Shown: one piece after another, positions 52,909 through 61,678 of the stretch | How positions within the stretch are numbered: the stretch's first letter is position 1 | Layout: every line of letters starts with the position of its first letter | Source: JANNHP01 sp031404455 | GTDB lineage: Bacteria; Planctomycetota; JAJSAM01; JAJVHW01 | DNA length: 64,000 nucleotides | Direction: 5' to 3' | Assembly: GCA_031404455.1 (NCBI GenBank) | Contig: JANNHP010000312.1 | Span: 1 to 64,000, forward strand | Translations under genes and position numbers: made by a program | Notes under the pieces: model-generated | The model's database searches: none | Told to the model about the DNA's origin: nothing | The model's input: the letters and a program-made list of their open reading frames with translations, nothing else

Positions 52909-54582
52909 ATGGCGCTGGTCCTCGGCCTGAACTCCACGCACGACGCCGCCGCGGCACTGCTCAAGGACGGCGAGATCGTCATGGCGGTCGAGGAGGAGCG
53001 CCTCTCGCGCGTGAAACACCACTTCGGGATGCCCCGGCGCGCGGTCGCGGCGTGCGTCGCGGCCGCGGGCGCATCCATCGAGGACGTGGAGCACGCGGCC
53101 TTCTACATGAACGCGCGGAAGTGGCTCACCGTCAACGCGATCCACTTCCTCCGGAACTTCCCCGCGAGCCGGCGGTACCTCGCGAGGAAGCCAGCACTCT
53201 GGCGCAGCTTCGTCGGCGTCGAGCGGAGCATTCGCGAGGAGACGGGCTTCCGCGGGCGCCTGCACTTCGTCGACCATCACACCGCGCACATCGAGAGCGC
53301 CTTCTGGCCGAGCGGCTTCAGCGAGGCCGCCGCGCTGACGATCGACGGCGCGGGCGAGGCAGAGACGACGGTCCTCGCTCGCGTCGACGAACGCGCGCTG
53401 ACTCGTCTCCACACCGCGCGGTATCCGATCTCGGTCGGGAAGGTGTGGGAGACCGTCAGCGACTGGCTCGGCTGGATGCCCACGCGCGACGAGGGCAAGG
53501 TGATGGGACTCGCGCCGTACGGCGACGACCGGTTCGTCGCGCGCTTCGCCAAGGTCCTCGCGCCGCGCGACGACGGCACGTTCCACCAGGGCCTCGAGTA
53601 CTTCTCGTTCCAGCGCGGCGGGCCGCGCTTCTTCTCCGAGCGATTCGTCGCGGAGTTCGGCGCGCCGCGCCCGGTGGACGGCGAACTCCTCGACCATCAC
53701 CGCGCCGTCGCTTTCGCGCTGCAACGGCAGACGGAGGAGGTCGTGCTCGCCCTCGCGCGGCGACTTCGCGACGAGACGAAGCTCCCCCGCCTCGTGATGG
53801 CCGGCGGCGTCGCGCTGAACTGCGTCGCGAACGGACGCCTGGTGCGCGAGCGCGTCTTCGACGACGTCTTCGTGCAACCCGCCGCCGGCGACGACGGCGC
53901 GTGCCTCGGCGCGGCGTTCCACGTTTCACACCGGCGACTCGGCATCGCGCGCGCGAGCGCGATGCGGCACGCTTTCCACGGACCCGAGTTCGACGAGACG
54001 GCGACGCTCGCCGCCGCGGCGGTGCGCGGGCTCGTGCCCGAGCGGCCCGCCGACGTCGTCGCGGAGACCGCGCGGATGCTCGCTTCCGGCGCCATCGTGG
54101 GATGGATGCAGGGCCGCATGGAGTACGGTCCGCGCGCTCTCGGCCATCGCTCGATCCTCGCGAACCCGTCCGATCCGAACGCGAAGGACGTCGTCAATCG
54201 CCTGGTGAAGTTCCGCGAGGGGTTCCGTCCCTTCGCCCCCGCGGTGCCGCTCGAACGCGCCGGCGAGTGGTTCGAGGACGCGCGGCCGTCTCCGTACATG
54301 CTGCTCTCGTTCCTGGTGCGACCGCAGTTGCGCTCTCGGCTCCCCGGAGTGACGCACGTGGACGGTTCCTCGCGCGTGCAGACCGTGGCGCGCGAGGACG
54401 ATCCGCGCTTCCACGGCCTGCTCGCGGCGTTCGGCGGGATCACGGGCGTGCCCGTCCTGCTCAACACGTCGTTCAACGTTCGCGGCGAGCCGATCGTCTG
54501 CTCCCCCGCCGAGGCGCTCGACGCACTCGGTCGGACGGGACTCTCGGCCGTGGTCGTCGGCGATCTGATCTTCCGGAAATAG
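52909..54582 (+). CDS. NodU/CmcH-family carbamoyltransferase
   Basis: This 557-aa enzyme transfers a carbamoyl group to a sugar or other hydroxyl. Its N-terminal ASKHA domain has LGLNSTHDAAAALLKDG and FVDHHTAHIESAFWPSG, whose metal-binding His residues are conserved. The C-terminal domain has the YGPRALGHRSILANP motif and VLLNTSFNVRGEPIVC. It lies alone, with no obvious biosynthetic cluster except the sugar transferase at 60251, so the acceptor is unknown. The start ATG has no ribosome site. Confidence 0.9.
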   Translation: MALVLGLNSTHDAAAALLKDGEIVMAVEEERLSRVKHHFGMPRRAVAACVAAAGASIEDVEHAAFYMNARKWLTVNAIHFLRNFPASRRYLARKPALWRSFVGVERSIREETGFRGRLHFVDHHTAHIESAFWPSGFSEAAALTIDGAGEAETTVLARVDERALTRLHTARYPISVGKVWETVSDWLGWMPTRDEGKVMGLAPYGDDRFVARFAKVLAPRDDGTFHQGLEYFSFQRGGPRFFSERFVAEFGAPRPVDGELLDHHRAVAFALQRQTEEVVLALARRLRDETKLPRLVMAGGVALNCVANGRLVRERVFDDVFVQPAAGDDGACLGAAFHVSHRRLGIARASAMRHAFHGPEFDETATLAAAAVRGLVPERPADVVAETARMLASGAIVGWMQGRMEYGPRALGHRSILANPSDPNAKDVVNRLVKFREGFRPFAPAVPLERAGEWFEDARPSPYMLLSFLVRPQLRSRLPGVTHVDGSSRVQTVAREDDPRFHGLLAAFGGITGVPVLLNTSFNVRGEPIVCSPAEALDALGRTGLSAVVVGDLIFRK

Positions 54583-54607
54583 GCCGGACGCCGGGGTACG
54601 CCGCTCC

Positions 54608-54613
54608 TAGAAT
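54608..54613 (+). promoter_or_regulatory. Candidate -10 element
   Basis: TAGAAT lies 42 bases before the ATG of the acyl-CoA dehydrogenase gene. ACAGGAG is the ribosome site nearer the gene. Confidence 0.35.
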
Positions 54614-54655
54614 CCGCGCCCCGTTCCTCGCGCGTTTCCACAGGAGTGATCCGAC

Positions 54656-55858
54656 ATGGCCGATCCGACCCTCACGACCGAGAACCTGGAGTGGCAGGCG
54701 AAGGCCCGCGAGGTGGCCGACAAGTACATCCGCCCGGTCGCCTGGAAGTACGACCGGCTCCAGGAGTACCCCTTCGAGGTCCGGGACCGGATGAAGGAGT
54801 ACGGGCTCTTCGGGGTGTTCATCCCGAAGGAGCACGGCGGCGCCTCGGGCAGCGTGCTGAACCTCTGCATCGTGGTCGAGGAACTCGCGAAGGCCTGCGG
54901 CGGTATCGGCGTGGGGTTCGCGGTGAACGCGCTGGGATCCTTCCCGCTCATGGTCGGCGGCACCGACGAGCAGAAGCAGCGCTACCTGCCCGCCGTCGCG
55001 CGCGGCGAGAAGCTGGTGGCGTTCGGGCTCTCGGAGAGGAACGCCGGGTCCGACGCCGGCGGCATGGTCACGCGGGCGCAGAAGGTCGACGGCGGCTGGG
55101 TCCTGAACGGACACAAGAAGTGGAACACGGCCGGACTCGTCGCGGATCTCAACACGATCTTCGCCGTCACCGACCCCGACTCGAAGTCTCGGAGGATCAG
55201 CGCCTTCGCGATCGACTGTCCGCACGACGGTCTCAGGATCACGAAGATCGAGGACAAGATGGGGATCCGCGCGATCCCGGTCGTCGAACTGGCGCTCGAG
55301 GATCTTCGCGTCTCCGACGATGCGCTCATCGGCGGACGCGCCGGACTCGGCTTCACGCACGCGATGGCGACGCTCGACAAGGCTCGGCCCGGCGTCGCAG
55401 CGCAGGCGGTCGGCTGCGCGGCGGGCGCTCTCGAGTTCGCGATCGTCTACGCGACCAAGCGCGTGCAGTTCGGGGAGCCGATCTCGTCGAAGCAGATGGT
55501 TCAGCAACTCCTCGCCGACATGGCGATGCAGGTGGAGGCCGCTCGTCAGCTCGTGTACGCCGCCGCGCGGCACGTCGACGCCGGGTCGCCGAAGGCGAAC
55601 AAGTTCGCCGCCATGGCCAAGTGCTTCGCCACCGACGTGGCGATGAAGGTCACCACCGACGCCGTCCAGGTCTTCGGCGGGTACGGATTCATGCGCGACT
55701 ACCCGGTCGAGAAGTACATGCGCGACGCGAAGATCACGCAGATCTACGAGGGCACGAACCAGGTCCAGCGGCTCGTGATCGCGCGCAACCTCATCAAGGA
55801 AGCCGGCGAGCTCGACCGTCTTTCGGCCTACATCCCGATCCCCGAGCACCTGCGCTGA
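54656..55858 (+). CDS. Acyl-CoA dehydrogenase
   Basis: This 400-aa flavoenzyme makes the first double bond in acyl-CoA oxidation. Typical features are FGLSERNAGSDAG, HKKWNTAGLVAD, KMGIRAIPV and ERVQFGEPISSKQMVQ-like text (TKRVQFGEPISSKQMVQQLLADM), with FGGYGFMRDYPVEKYMRDAKITQIYEGTNQVQ at the end. The catalytic base is the Glu in YEGTNQ. Short- or branched-chain substrates are possible, but this cannot be fixed from sequence. No other beta-oxidation gene is adjacent. Confidence 0.93.
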   Translation: MADPTLTTENLEWQAKAREVADKYIRPVAWKYDRLQEYPFEVRDRMKEYGLFGVFIPKEHGGASGSVLNLCIVVEELAKACGGIGVGFAVNALGSFPLMVGGTDEQKQRYLPAVARGEKLVAFGLSERNAGSDAGGMVTRAQKVDGGWVLNGHKKWNTAGLVADLNTIFAVTDPDSKSRRISAFAIDCPHDGLRITKIEDKMGIRAIPVVELALEDLRVSDDALIGGRAGLGFTHAMATLDKARPGVAAQAVGCAAGALEFAIVYATKRVQFGEPISSKQMVQQLLADMAMQVEAARQLVYAAARHVDAGSPKANKFAAMAKCFATDVAMKVTTDAVQVFGGYGFMRDYPVEKYMRDAKITQIYEGTNQVQRLVIARNLIKEAGELDRLSAYIPIPEHLR

Positions 55859-56100
55859 GTCGCGCAGACCGAGGGCCCGCCCGGCTCCCCCTCGCGATGA
55901 GGCTGAATCGCGGCGCGAGCCGGTCTCCGACATGCGAATCACCGAATCCCGCGGGGGCGGCCCCCAGCGCGCCGCGTCGAAGCTTGCCGGACAGGGCGTG
56001 GAGCCGCTAGGCTCACGGGCCCGGCGCGGCGCTCGCGTGCCGTAAGATATTGCCAGACAATGAGTTATGACGTTCCCCCGCGGAGCGTCGCGAGGAAACC
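55859..56100. other. Intergenic region before the TPR-cyclophilin gene
   Basis: This 242-bp stretch is coding-free. Its last 60 bases are AT-rich for this genome and contain TAAGAT (56043-56048), a possible -10 for the downstream gene, and CGAGG before the ATG. I see no RNA gene or clear terminator. Confidence 0.35.
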
Positions 56101-57339
56101 ATGGCACTCCCGCCCAATGCAGTCTCGAGCGACCAGGAGATGGTCGAGTCGTTCATCGACCGCGTGTATCACCCCCACAAGGGCGCGATCTGGACCGGCG
56201 TCACGCTGTTCTTCGCCGCGGTGATCGCGATTCTCGCGGTGCGTGAGTATCGCGCGTCACGTCGAGACGACATGTGGTCGCGCTATCGCGAGGCGGCCGG
56301 CGGCTTCCGCCTGGACCCTCTCAACGAACCCGACAAGGCCGCGGCGACGAAGCAGATCGAAGCGCTGCAGCAAGTCATCAAAGATTACCCGGACGACAGC
56401 GTGACACCGTTCGCGTGGCTCCAGGTGGCGAAGGCGCAGTACGCCACAGGCGATTACGAAGCGGCGCTGAAGTCGATCGAGTCCCTGCGCTCCGGCTTCA
56501 AGGACTTCGCGCTGAACCGGCTTCCCGCCGAACTGAATGCGACCGGTCGCGCTGAGCCGCTCGTCCAGAAGCTCGAGGACACATTCAAGAGCGAGCGCGA
56601 GTGGTCGAAGAAGCAGACCTACGTGCATCACTGGCCCTCGGAGGACCGGCTCGCCCTGGTCGAGACGACGGCCGGCAACATGTGGCTCGGCTTCTACTCC
56701 GATCCGAGCGAGGCGCCCCAGCACGTGGCGGGGTTCATCGAGCGCGCGAAGCGGGGCGACTACAACGGAACCCAGATCTACTCGATCATCCAGACGACCG
56801 AGGGCGCTCCGTCCCAGTTCGAGGGGGGATCCAAAGCCTCGGGACTCGCCGAGCGCGGGGGCATCCGCGATCCGGCCGAGCACGACAAGGACGAGCCGAC
56901 CGACACGATCGAACCCGAGGAGTCTCGCGCGACCGTGCATCACGAGTACCGGGTGGTTTCCTCCGCCAAGCTGGAGTCGGGTGAGTCGGCCACTCGTTTC
57001 CTGGTCGTCGCCAAGCGCGGCGGCCTCAACAAGTTGAACGGCGAGAGCACTCCGTTCGCAGCGGTGATGGAGCGCGAGCAGTCGCTCGAGACGCTCGACA
57101 AGATCGGGCGATCCCCCACCTATGGCAACCACCCAGAGACCAAGGACAGCCCCGGCGTCTATCGCCTGCGCGATCATCCCTACCCCCCGATCTACATCCG
57201 AAGGGTCTCCATCTTCTCCAAGGAGAAACTGGAGGACGGGCACGCATGGGACACTTCCCGCGTGGGGAAGAACGAGCCGGAGCCGTGGGAAGCCGGCCTG
57301 GCGCCGCCCAAGCCCGACGAGTTCACCGACCGGAAGTAG
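56101..57339 (+). CDS. Membrane TPR protein with degenerate cyclophilin-like domain
   Basis: This 412-aa protein has a single membrane helix (about 28-47), so most of it should be outside the cytoplasm. TPR-like helices (about 55-170, with DYPDDSVTPFAWLQVAKAQYATGDYEAALKSI) are followed by a cyclophilin-like fold (about 195-380). That fold begins VETTAGNMWLGFYSD, APQHVAGFIERAKRGDYNGT, and ends FAAVMEREQSLETLDKIGRSPT. The catalytic FHR of real cyclophilins is IYSII here, so isomerase activity is doubtful. Confidence 0.65.
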   Translation: MALPPNAVSSDQEMVESFIDRVYHPHKGAIWTGVTLFFAAVIAILAVREYRASRRDDMWSRYREAAGGFRLDPLNEPDKAAATKQIEALQQVIKDYPDDSVTPFAWLQVAKAQYATGDYEAALKSIESLRSGFKDFALNRLPAELNATGRAEPLVQKLEDTFKSEREWSKKQTYVHHWPSEDRLALVETTAGNMWLGFYSDPSEAPQHVAGFIERAKRGDYNGTQIYSIIQTTEGAPSQFEGGSKASGLAERGGIRDPAEHDKDEPTDTIEPEESRATVHHEYRVVSSAKLESGESATRFLVVAKRGGLNKLNGESTPFAAVMEREQSLETLDKIGRSPTYGNHPETKDSPGVYRLRDHPYPPIYIRRVSIFSKEKLEDGHAWDTSRVGKNEPEPWEAGLAPPKPDEFTDRK

Positions 57340-57350
57340 GCGCGACCGCC

Positions 57351-57363
57351 GTTTCACGGAAAC
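57351..57363. promoter_or_regulatory. Degenerate parS-like site
   Basis: GTTTCACGGAAAC is an inverted repeat like a parS core with one base deleted. It lies 20 bp before the perfect parS. Binding by ParB is uncertain. Confidence 0.3.
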
Positions 57364-57383
57364 CGATCGGACGCGCCTTCCGG

Positions 57384-57399
57384 TGTTTCACGTGAAACA
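57384..57399. promoter_or_regulatory. parS centromere site
   Basis: TGTTTCACGTGAAACA is a perfect 16-bp palindrome identical to the consensus parS site bound by ParB. It lies 142 bp from the end of parB. Such sites cluster near the chromosome origin, so this part of the window is probably near oriC. Confidence 0.93.
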
Positions 57400-57540
57400 C
57401 AACGAGCGCCGAGCGGTTAGCCAGCGACGCGAGCCCATCCCGGACTCCCCGCCCCATCGCCGCGTCGTGCTGAACGCGCCCCGAATTCCGCGGCGGTCTC
57501 GATCTGGCGACCTCGGCGGCCTTGGACGAGCGTTCGCGCG

Positions 57541-58419
57541 TCAGGCGCTCACAGTCGACTCCGGCCTGGCATCCACCGGGCAGGACAGGAGTGACAGCAG
57601 TCGCTCGAGGTCCGCTGCCGAGTAGTAGTCGATCACGATCTTGCCGACGTCCGCCCGCTCGCGAATGGCGACGCGAGTCCCCAGGCGCTCGGCCAACTGG
57701 CGCTCGATCTCGGCGAGGTGCGGGCTGCGACTCATCTCGGGATGTCCGACGGGGGGCTTGGCCTCGCCCCAACTCCGCGCAAGACGCTCGACATCCCTGA
57801 CGGAGAGTCGCTCAGATTCGACGCGACGCGCCAACGCTCGCTGCGCCTCGGCGTCGCCGACGGCGAGCAGCGCGCGCGCGTGCCCCATGGACAACGTTCC
57901 ACGTGAAACAAGCTCCTGCAGATCTCCCGGGAGGTCCAGGAGTCGAAGCATGTTGGCGATGGCTGAGCGGCTCTTGCCCAGCCGCTGAGCCGCCTGCTCC
58001 TGCGTCACGTCGAGCCGCTGGATGAACGACTGGTAGGCGCGCGCCTCTTCGAGCGGCCCGAGGTCCTGCCTTTGGATGTTCTCGATGAGCGCCAATTCGA
58101 GCATCTGCGTGTCATCGGCTGCGCGAACGATCGCCGGGATCGCCTTCAGTCCCAGGCGCTGACAGGCCCGGTACCGCCGCTCGCCGGCAACGATCTCGTA
58201 GCCCTCTCCGGCGGCGCGCACGACGATGGGCTGGATCACCCCGTGCTCGCGGATCGACGCGGCCAGTTCCTCCAGCTCCTCGGCCCGGAACTCACGACGT
58301 GGCTGGAAGGGGTTGGGGCGCAGGCGCTCCAACTCGACCTGAAGAACCTCGGCCGCTTCGACGTCGGCGCTCTCCGACAAGAGGAAGTCCAGTCCTCGAC
58401 CCAGTTTCCGGTGCACCAT
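57541..58419 (-). CDS. parB: Chromosome-partitioning protein ParB
   Basis: This 292-aa CTPase binds parS and loads as a clamp on DNA to segregate chromosomes. The N-terminal part has RLRPNPFQPRREF, LAASIREHGVIQPIVVR and GERRYRACQRLGL (CTP-binding GERRYRA). LIENIQRQDLGPLEEARAYQ follows, then the helix-turn-helix (TQEQAAQRLGKSRSAIANMLRLLDLP) and the LSMGHARALLA region. It ends in the dimerisation segment. The ATG at 58419 has CAGGAGG upstream. No parA gene is adjacent. Confidence 0.95.
   Translation of the reverse strand: MVHRKLGRGLDFLLSESADVEAAEVLQVELERLRPNPFQPRREFRAEELEELAASIREHGVIQPIVVRAAGEGYEIVAGERRYRACQRLGLKAIPAIVRAADDTQMLELALIENIQRQDLGPLEEARAYQSFIQRLDVTQEQAAQRLGKSRSAIANMLRLLDLPGDLQELVSRGTLSMGHARALLAVGDAEAQRALARRVESERLSVRDVERLARSWGEAKPPVGHPEMSRSPHLAEIERQLAERLGTRVAIRERADVGKIVIDYYSAADLERLLSLLSCPVDARPESTVSA
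57895..57910. promoter_or_regulatory. parS-like site inside parB
   Basis: CGTTCCACGTGAAACA matches the parS consensus at 14 of 16 positions and lies within the parB coding sequence. B. subtilis uses parS variants of this kind, and parS within parB is known in other bacteria. Confidence 0.7.
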
Positions 58420-58596
58420 GTTCGCCTCCTGAAAGCACAATGGCATGTGGGTCAACAGTCGAATGCTACCACCAACGGTCACATTCCCATCGTACCCCGC
58501 GCCGGGGACATCGACAGCGCCGGCGGAATCGCCACGGAATCCGCCATCGACGCCGTCCACGCGCGCTGTATTCGTTTGTAATACTTCCCCCGACGG

Positions 58597-58625
58597 TTGA
58601 CGCATGTGCTTGTCCCAACTACAGT
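58597..58625 (+). promoter_or_regulatory. Sigma-70-type promoter with leaderless start
   Basis: TTGACG (58597-58602) is followed by a 17-bp spacer and TACAGT (58620-58625), a good vegetative promoter. The ATG at 58633 begins seven bases after the -10, so the transcript would start at the start codon. This supports the same pattern at other genes, where no -35 is visible. Confidence 0.65.
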
Positions 58626-58632
58626 TCCATCC

Positions 58633-59391
58633 ATGTTTGGACTCCACGGCGCTCTCCCCATTTGCGCCGCCACCTTCGCAGACCTCCGCCGTCGTCCTGG
58701 ATCGCTCCTCGCCGCGCTCGCGATCGCGGTGCTCCTAGTCCTGCTTCCCGACATCTGCGCCCGGGCGGTGGACGAAGCCGATTCGCTCGGCATGCAGGTC
58801 GGCCTCTCCACGATCGCTGCATTCCTCTCGCTGGTCGCCGGCTTCGCAGGACTTCGTTGCGGCGCCCCAGAAGGCGACCTCGGTGCGACCTCCGAGTGGA
58901 GAACCTCCCCGCTCACGCCGGGCGCCTACGTTCTCGGGCGCTTCGGAGGCATCACCGCGCTCATCGCCGTGGCGTTCGTTGTTCTCACGCCCTTCCTGCT
59001 CGCGGGGCAGTTCGCCGCCGTGCGCGACGATCCGCCCGCCCTCGAAGCTGCTGCGCTCGCGACTTTGGGCGTCTTGCTCTCGGCCGCGCTCTTCGGTGCG
59101 ATCGGTCTCTTCCTCGCGACGACGATGTCCACGCAACTCGCCTCGATCCTCCTGCTCGCCACGATCGTTGCGACGCGGACGCTCGTCCCGTCGCTTGCCG
59201 CCCGGGGGAGCTTCCTAGCGTGGATCGCGGCGTTCCTGCCCGACGCGTCGCGCCTCGACCTGTCGCGCGAACTCGCGTTCCATCGTCCGATCGACGCTGC
59301 GGCCATGGTGCTGGCGTGCGCGGCCGTCGCGGTGCAGGTGGCCGCGCTCCTGTGCGCGGCGGCGTGGTCGCTCGGACGTCGCGAGAACTGA
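58633..59391 (+). CDS. ABC-2-type membrane protein
   Basis: This roughly 252-aa protein has about six membrane helices (for example SLLAALAIAVLLVLLP, GGITALIAVAFVVLTPFLL, ASILLLATIVATRTLV and AAMVLACAAVAVQVAALL). The SEWRTSPLTPGAYVLGRFGG loop after helix two is a hallmark of ABC-2 transporter or CcmB-like permeases. No ATPase gene is adjacent. Starting at ATG 58633 rather than TTG 58597 is supported by the promoter just upstream, which would lie inside the longer frame. Confidence 0.65.
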   Translation: MFGLHGALPICAATFADLRRRPGSLLAALAIAVLLVLLPDICARAVDEADSLGMQVGLSTIAAFLSLVAGFAGLRCGAPEGDLGATSEWRTSPLTPGAYVLGRFGGITALIAVAFVVLTPFLLAGQFAAVRDDPPALEAAALATLGVLLSAALFGAIGLFLATTMSTQLASILLLATIVATRTLVPSLAARGSFLAWIAAFLPDASRLDLSRELAFHRPIDAAAMVLACAAVAVQVAALLCAAAWSLGRREN

Positions 59392-59474
59392 ACGGCTGGG
59401 AATGCGCCCCGCCTAGGGCTTTGAGGCAGGTCGGGTATCCCGCATCATCGCGCGACCCAAGTCCAGACCACTCC

Positions 59475-60200
59475 TTGCGCTACGCAATCCTCGCCGACAT
59501 CCACAGCAACCTCGAGGCACTCGAGGCGGTGCTCGCGGCGCTGTCGAAATCGCGCATCGACCGCTACGTCTGCGTGGGGGACGTCGTCGGATACGGCGCG
59601 GATCCCAAGCCCTGCATCGATCGCGTGCGGGACATCTGCTCCGTCGTCATCGCCGGCAACCACGACTGGGCCGTCGCGGGAACGCTGTCGCTCGAGTTCT
59701 TCAACAGCTACGCGCGCGAGGCGATCCGCTGGACGCGCGAGCGCCTCGACCCGGTGGACGTCGCGTGGCTTCGCGACCTTCCGCTCGAGCACGACCTCGA
59801 CGGCCTCGCGATGCTCGTGCACAGCACGCTGCACAATCCGCAGGCGTTCGACTACCTCCTCACGTCCTACGACGCGCACCTCACGATGCGGGTGCTCGAG
59901 CGGCCGCTCTGCTTCGTCGGGCACTCGCACATCCCGATCACGTTCATGGAGCGCAACGGACTCGGGTTCACGTTCTCGGACACCATCGACCTGACCAAAG
60001 TGGACAAGGCGATCATCAATCCGGGCTCGGTAGGGCAACCGCGCGACGAGAACCCCGCGGCCGCCTATGCCATCTACGACACCGTCAAGCGCAGGGTGAC
60101 GCTGCATCGCGTGCCCTACGACATCGACGGGTGCTGCGCGAAGATCGAGCAGGCCAGGCTCCCGCAGGTGCTCGCCGACCGGTTGCGCGTCGGCAAGTAG
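59475..60200 (+). CDS. Calcineurin-like phosphoesterase
   Basis: This 241-aa metallophosphoesterase has the metal-binding motifs AILADIHSNLEAL, CVGDVVGYGADP, VIAGNHDWAV and FVGHSHIPITF, and ends with INPGSVGQPRDENP. The family cuts phosphodiesters, sometimes diadenosine polyphosphates or cyclic nucleotides; the true substrate is unknown. The best start is TTG at 59475. There is an 83-bp gap from the previous gene. Confidence 0.9.
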   Translation: MRYAILADIHSNLEALEAVLAALSKSRIDRYVCVGDVVGYGADPKPCIDRVRDICSVVIAGNHDWAVAGTLSLEFFNSYAREAIRWTRERLDPVDVAWLRDLPLEHDLDGLAMLVHSTLHNPQAFDYLLTSYDAHLTMRVLERPLCFVGHSHIPITFMERNGLGFTFSDTIDLTKVDKAIINPGSVGQPRDENPAAAYAIYDTVKRRVTLHRVPYDIDGCCAKIEQARLPQVLADRLRVGK

Positions 60201-60229
60201 TAGATTCCCCAGCCAGGGCGGCGGCCCTG

Positions 60230-60235
60230 TAACGT
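60230..60235 (+). promoter_or_regulatory. Candidate -10 element
   Basis: TAACGT lies 15 bases before the ATG of the sugar transferase gene, after CCCTG. There is no obvious ribosome site. Confidence 0.3.
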
Positions 60236-60250
60236 CGCGACCGCCTCCGC

Positions 60251-61651
60251 ATGACGCAACGCCACGGACACCTGCCGCGCGCGCTCCTCGTCGCCGCCGA
60301 CACGGCTGCTGCGATCGCCGCCTGCATCGTCGCCTACGTCCTGCGAATCGGATTCGAGATCGTCCCCGTCACGGGACGCACGGACGTGCTGCCCGCGCGC
60401 TATCTCGAGGCCCTGCCGATCGCCGCGACGGTGATGCTGCTCGCAGTCGCGCTTGCGGGCCTCCACGGACGCGCTTTTTTCGCCCGCCCCGCCGGCGTCG
60501 CCGATTCGCTCCGGGCGGCGGGACTCGCGCTCGCGCTGCTCTCGACCGCAGCGCTCCTCTACTGGCGCAACTTCCAGTACAGCCGCCTGACCATCGTCAT
60601 CGCCGCCGCATCGTTCGCGCCGGCGCTCTTCCTCGCTCGCGCTCTCGCGGCGCGCGCCGTCGCGCTCCTCGCCCGGAGCCCTCGCTACCGGAGTTCGGCG
60701 CTCGTCGTCGGCGGGGGAGCGCCCGCGGCCGCGCTGGCTCGAGCGATCGCCGACGAATCCTGGATGGCGCTCGATGTGGTCGCGGTGCTCCCGGTGGGGG
60801 AGGCGCCTGCGGCCTGGCCGCTTGCGCGGCGGATCGACGACGTCGCCGGAGCGCGGGCCCTCCTCGACGCCGGAGGCGCGCGCGAAGTGTTCGTCGCGCT
60901 CGCGGCCGCGGACGCGCGGCACCTTCCGGCGCTCCTCGCGGAACTCGCGCAGACGCCGGCGGACGTCCGCGTCGTCCCTGACCTCGGCGGCGCTCTCCTC
61001 CTGAACCCGAGCGCCACCGTGGTCGCGGGACTTGCGGTCATCTCCGTCCGGGAACGGCCGCTCTACGGCCTGCGCGCGCTGGCGAAGCGCTCGACCGACG
61101 TCCTCCTCGCCGCCCTTCTCCTGGTGGCGCTCTCGCCCCTCTTCGTGCTCGTCGCGCTGCTCGTCCTCGTCGGCGCCGGAACTCCGATCCTCTACCGCCA
61201 GGAGCGGATGGGCCTCGACGGGCGCCCCTTCGCGATGCTGAAGTTCCGCACGATGCACACCGACGCGGAATCCACGACGGGTGCCGTCTTCACGCGCCGC
61301 GGCGACCCGAGGGTCACCTCCGTCGGCCGTGTGCTGCGCCGCCTGTCGCTCGACGAGTTTCCCCAGCTCTGGAACGTCCTGCGCGGGGACATGAGCCTCG
61401 TCGGACCGCGGCCCGAGCGTCAGCCGTTCATCGAGCAGTTCCGCGCGCGACTCCCGAGCTACATGCTCCGGCAGACCGTGAAGTCGGGCATGACGGGCTG
61501 GGCGCAGGTGCACGGCCTGCGGGGCGAGTCGTCGCTCGAGGATCGGCTCCGCTACGATCTCGAGTACATCGACCGCTGGAGCCTCCTCTTCGACCTCGAG
61601 ATCCTCGGACGCACGGCGGTTCAGGTGATGGTGGGCCGCAATGCGTACTGA
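60251..61651 (+). CDS. Polyprenyl glycosylphosphotransferase (WcaJ/WbaP-like)
   Basis: This 466-aa inner-membrane enzyme adds the first sugar phosphate to undecaprenyl phosphate for an exopolysaccharide or O-antigen. Four N-terminal helices and a nucleotide-binding-like middle domain (SSALVVGGGAPAAALARAI, about 150-260) precede the catalytic domain. That domain has KRSTDVLLAALLLVALSPLFV, YRQERMGLDGRPFAMLKFRTM, LDEFPQLWNVLRGDMSLVGPRPE and the late GLRGESSLEDRLRYDLEYI. Other pathway genes are not in the window. Confidence 0.92.
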   Translation: MTQRHGHLPRALLVAADTAAAIAACIVAYVLRIGFEIVPVTGRTDVLPARYLEALPIAATVMLLAVALAGLHGRAFFARPAGVADSLRAAGLALALLSTAALLYWRNFQYSRLTIVIAAASFAPALFLARALAARAVALLARSPRYRSSALVVGGGAPAAALARAIADESWMALDVVAVLPVGEAPAAWPLARRIDDVAGARALLDAGGAREVFVALAAADARHLPALLAELAQTPADVRVVPDLGGALLLNPSATVVAGLAVISVRERPLYGLRALAKRSTDVLLAALLLVALSPLFVLVALLVLVGAGTPILYRQERMGLDGRPFAMLKFRTMHTDAESTTGAVFTRRGDPRVTSVGRVLRRLSLDEFPQLWNVLRGDMSLVGPRPERQPFIEQFRARLPSYMLRQTVKSGMTGWAQVHGLRGESSLEDRLRYDLEYIDRWSLLFDLEILGRTAVQVMVGRNAY

Positions 61652-61678
61652 CGCCGCGATCCGGCGAGGAGAGGCCCC

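Noticed and set aside
58633..58680. The peptide GLHGALPIC resembles translated Illumina adapter sequence.
   Set aside because: The DNA matches the adapter poorly (several mismatches in 22 bases) and the gene continues normally with a good promoter, so contamination is unlikely.
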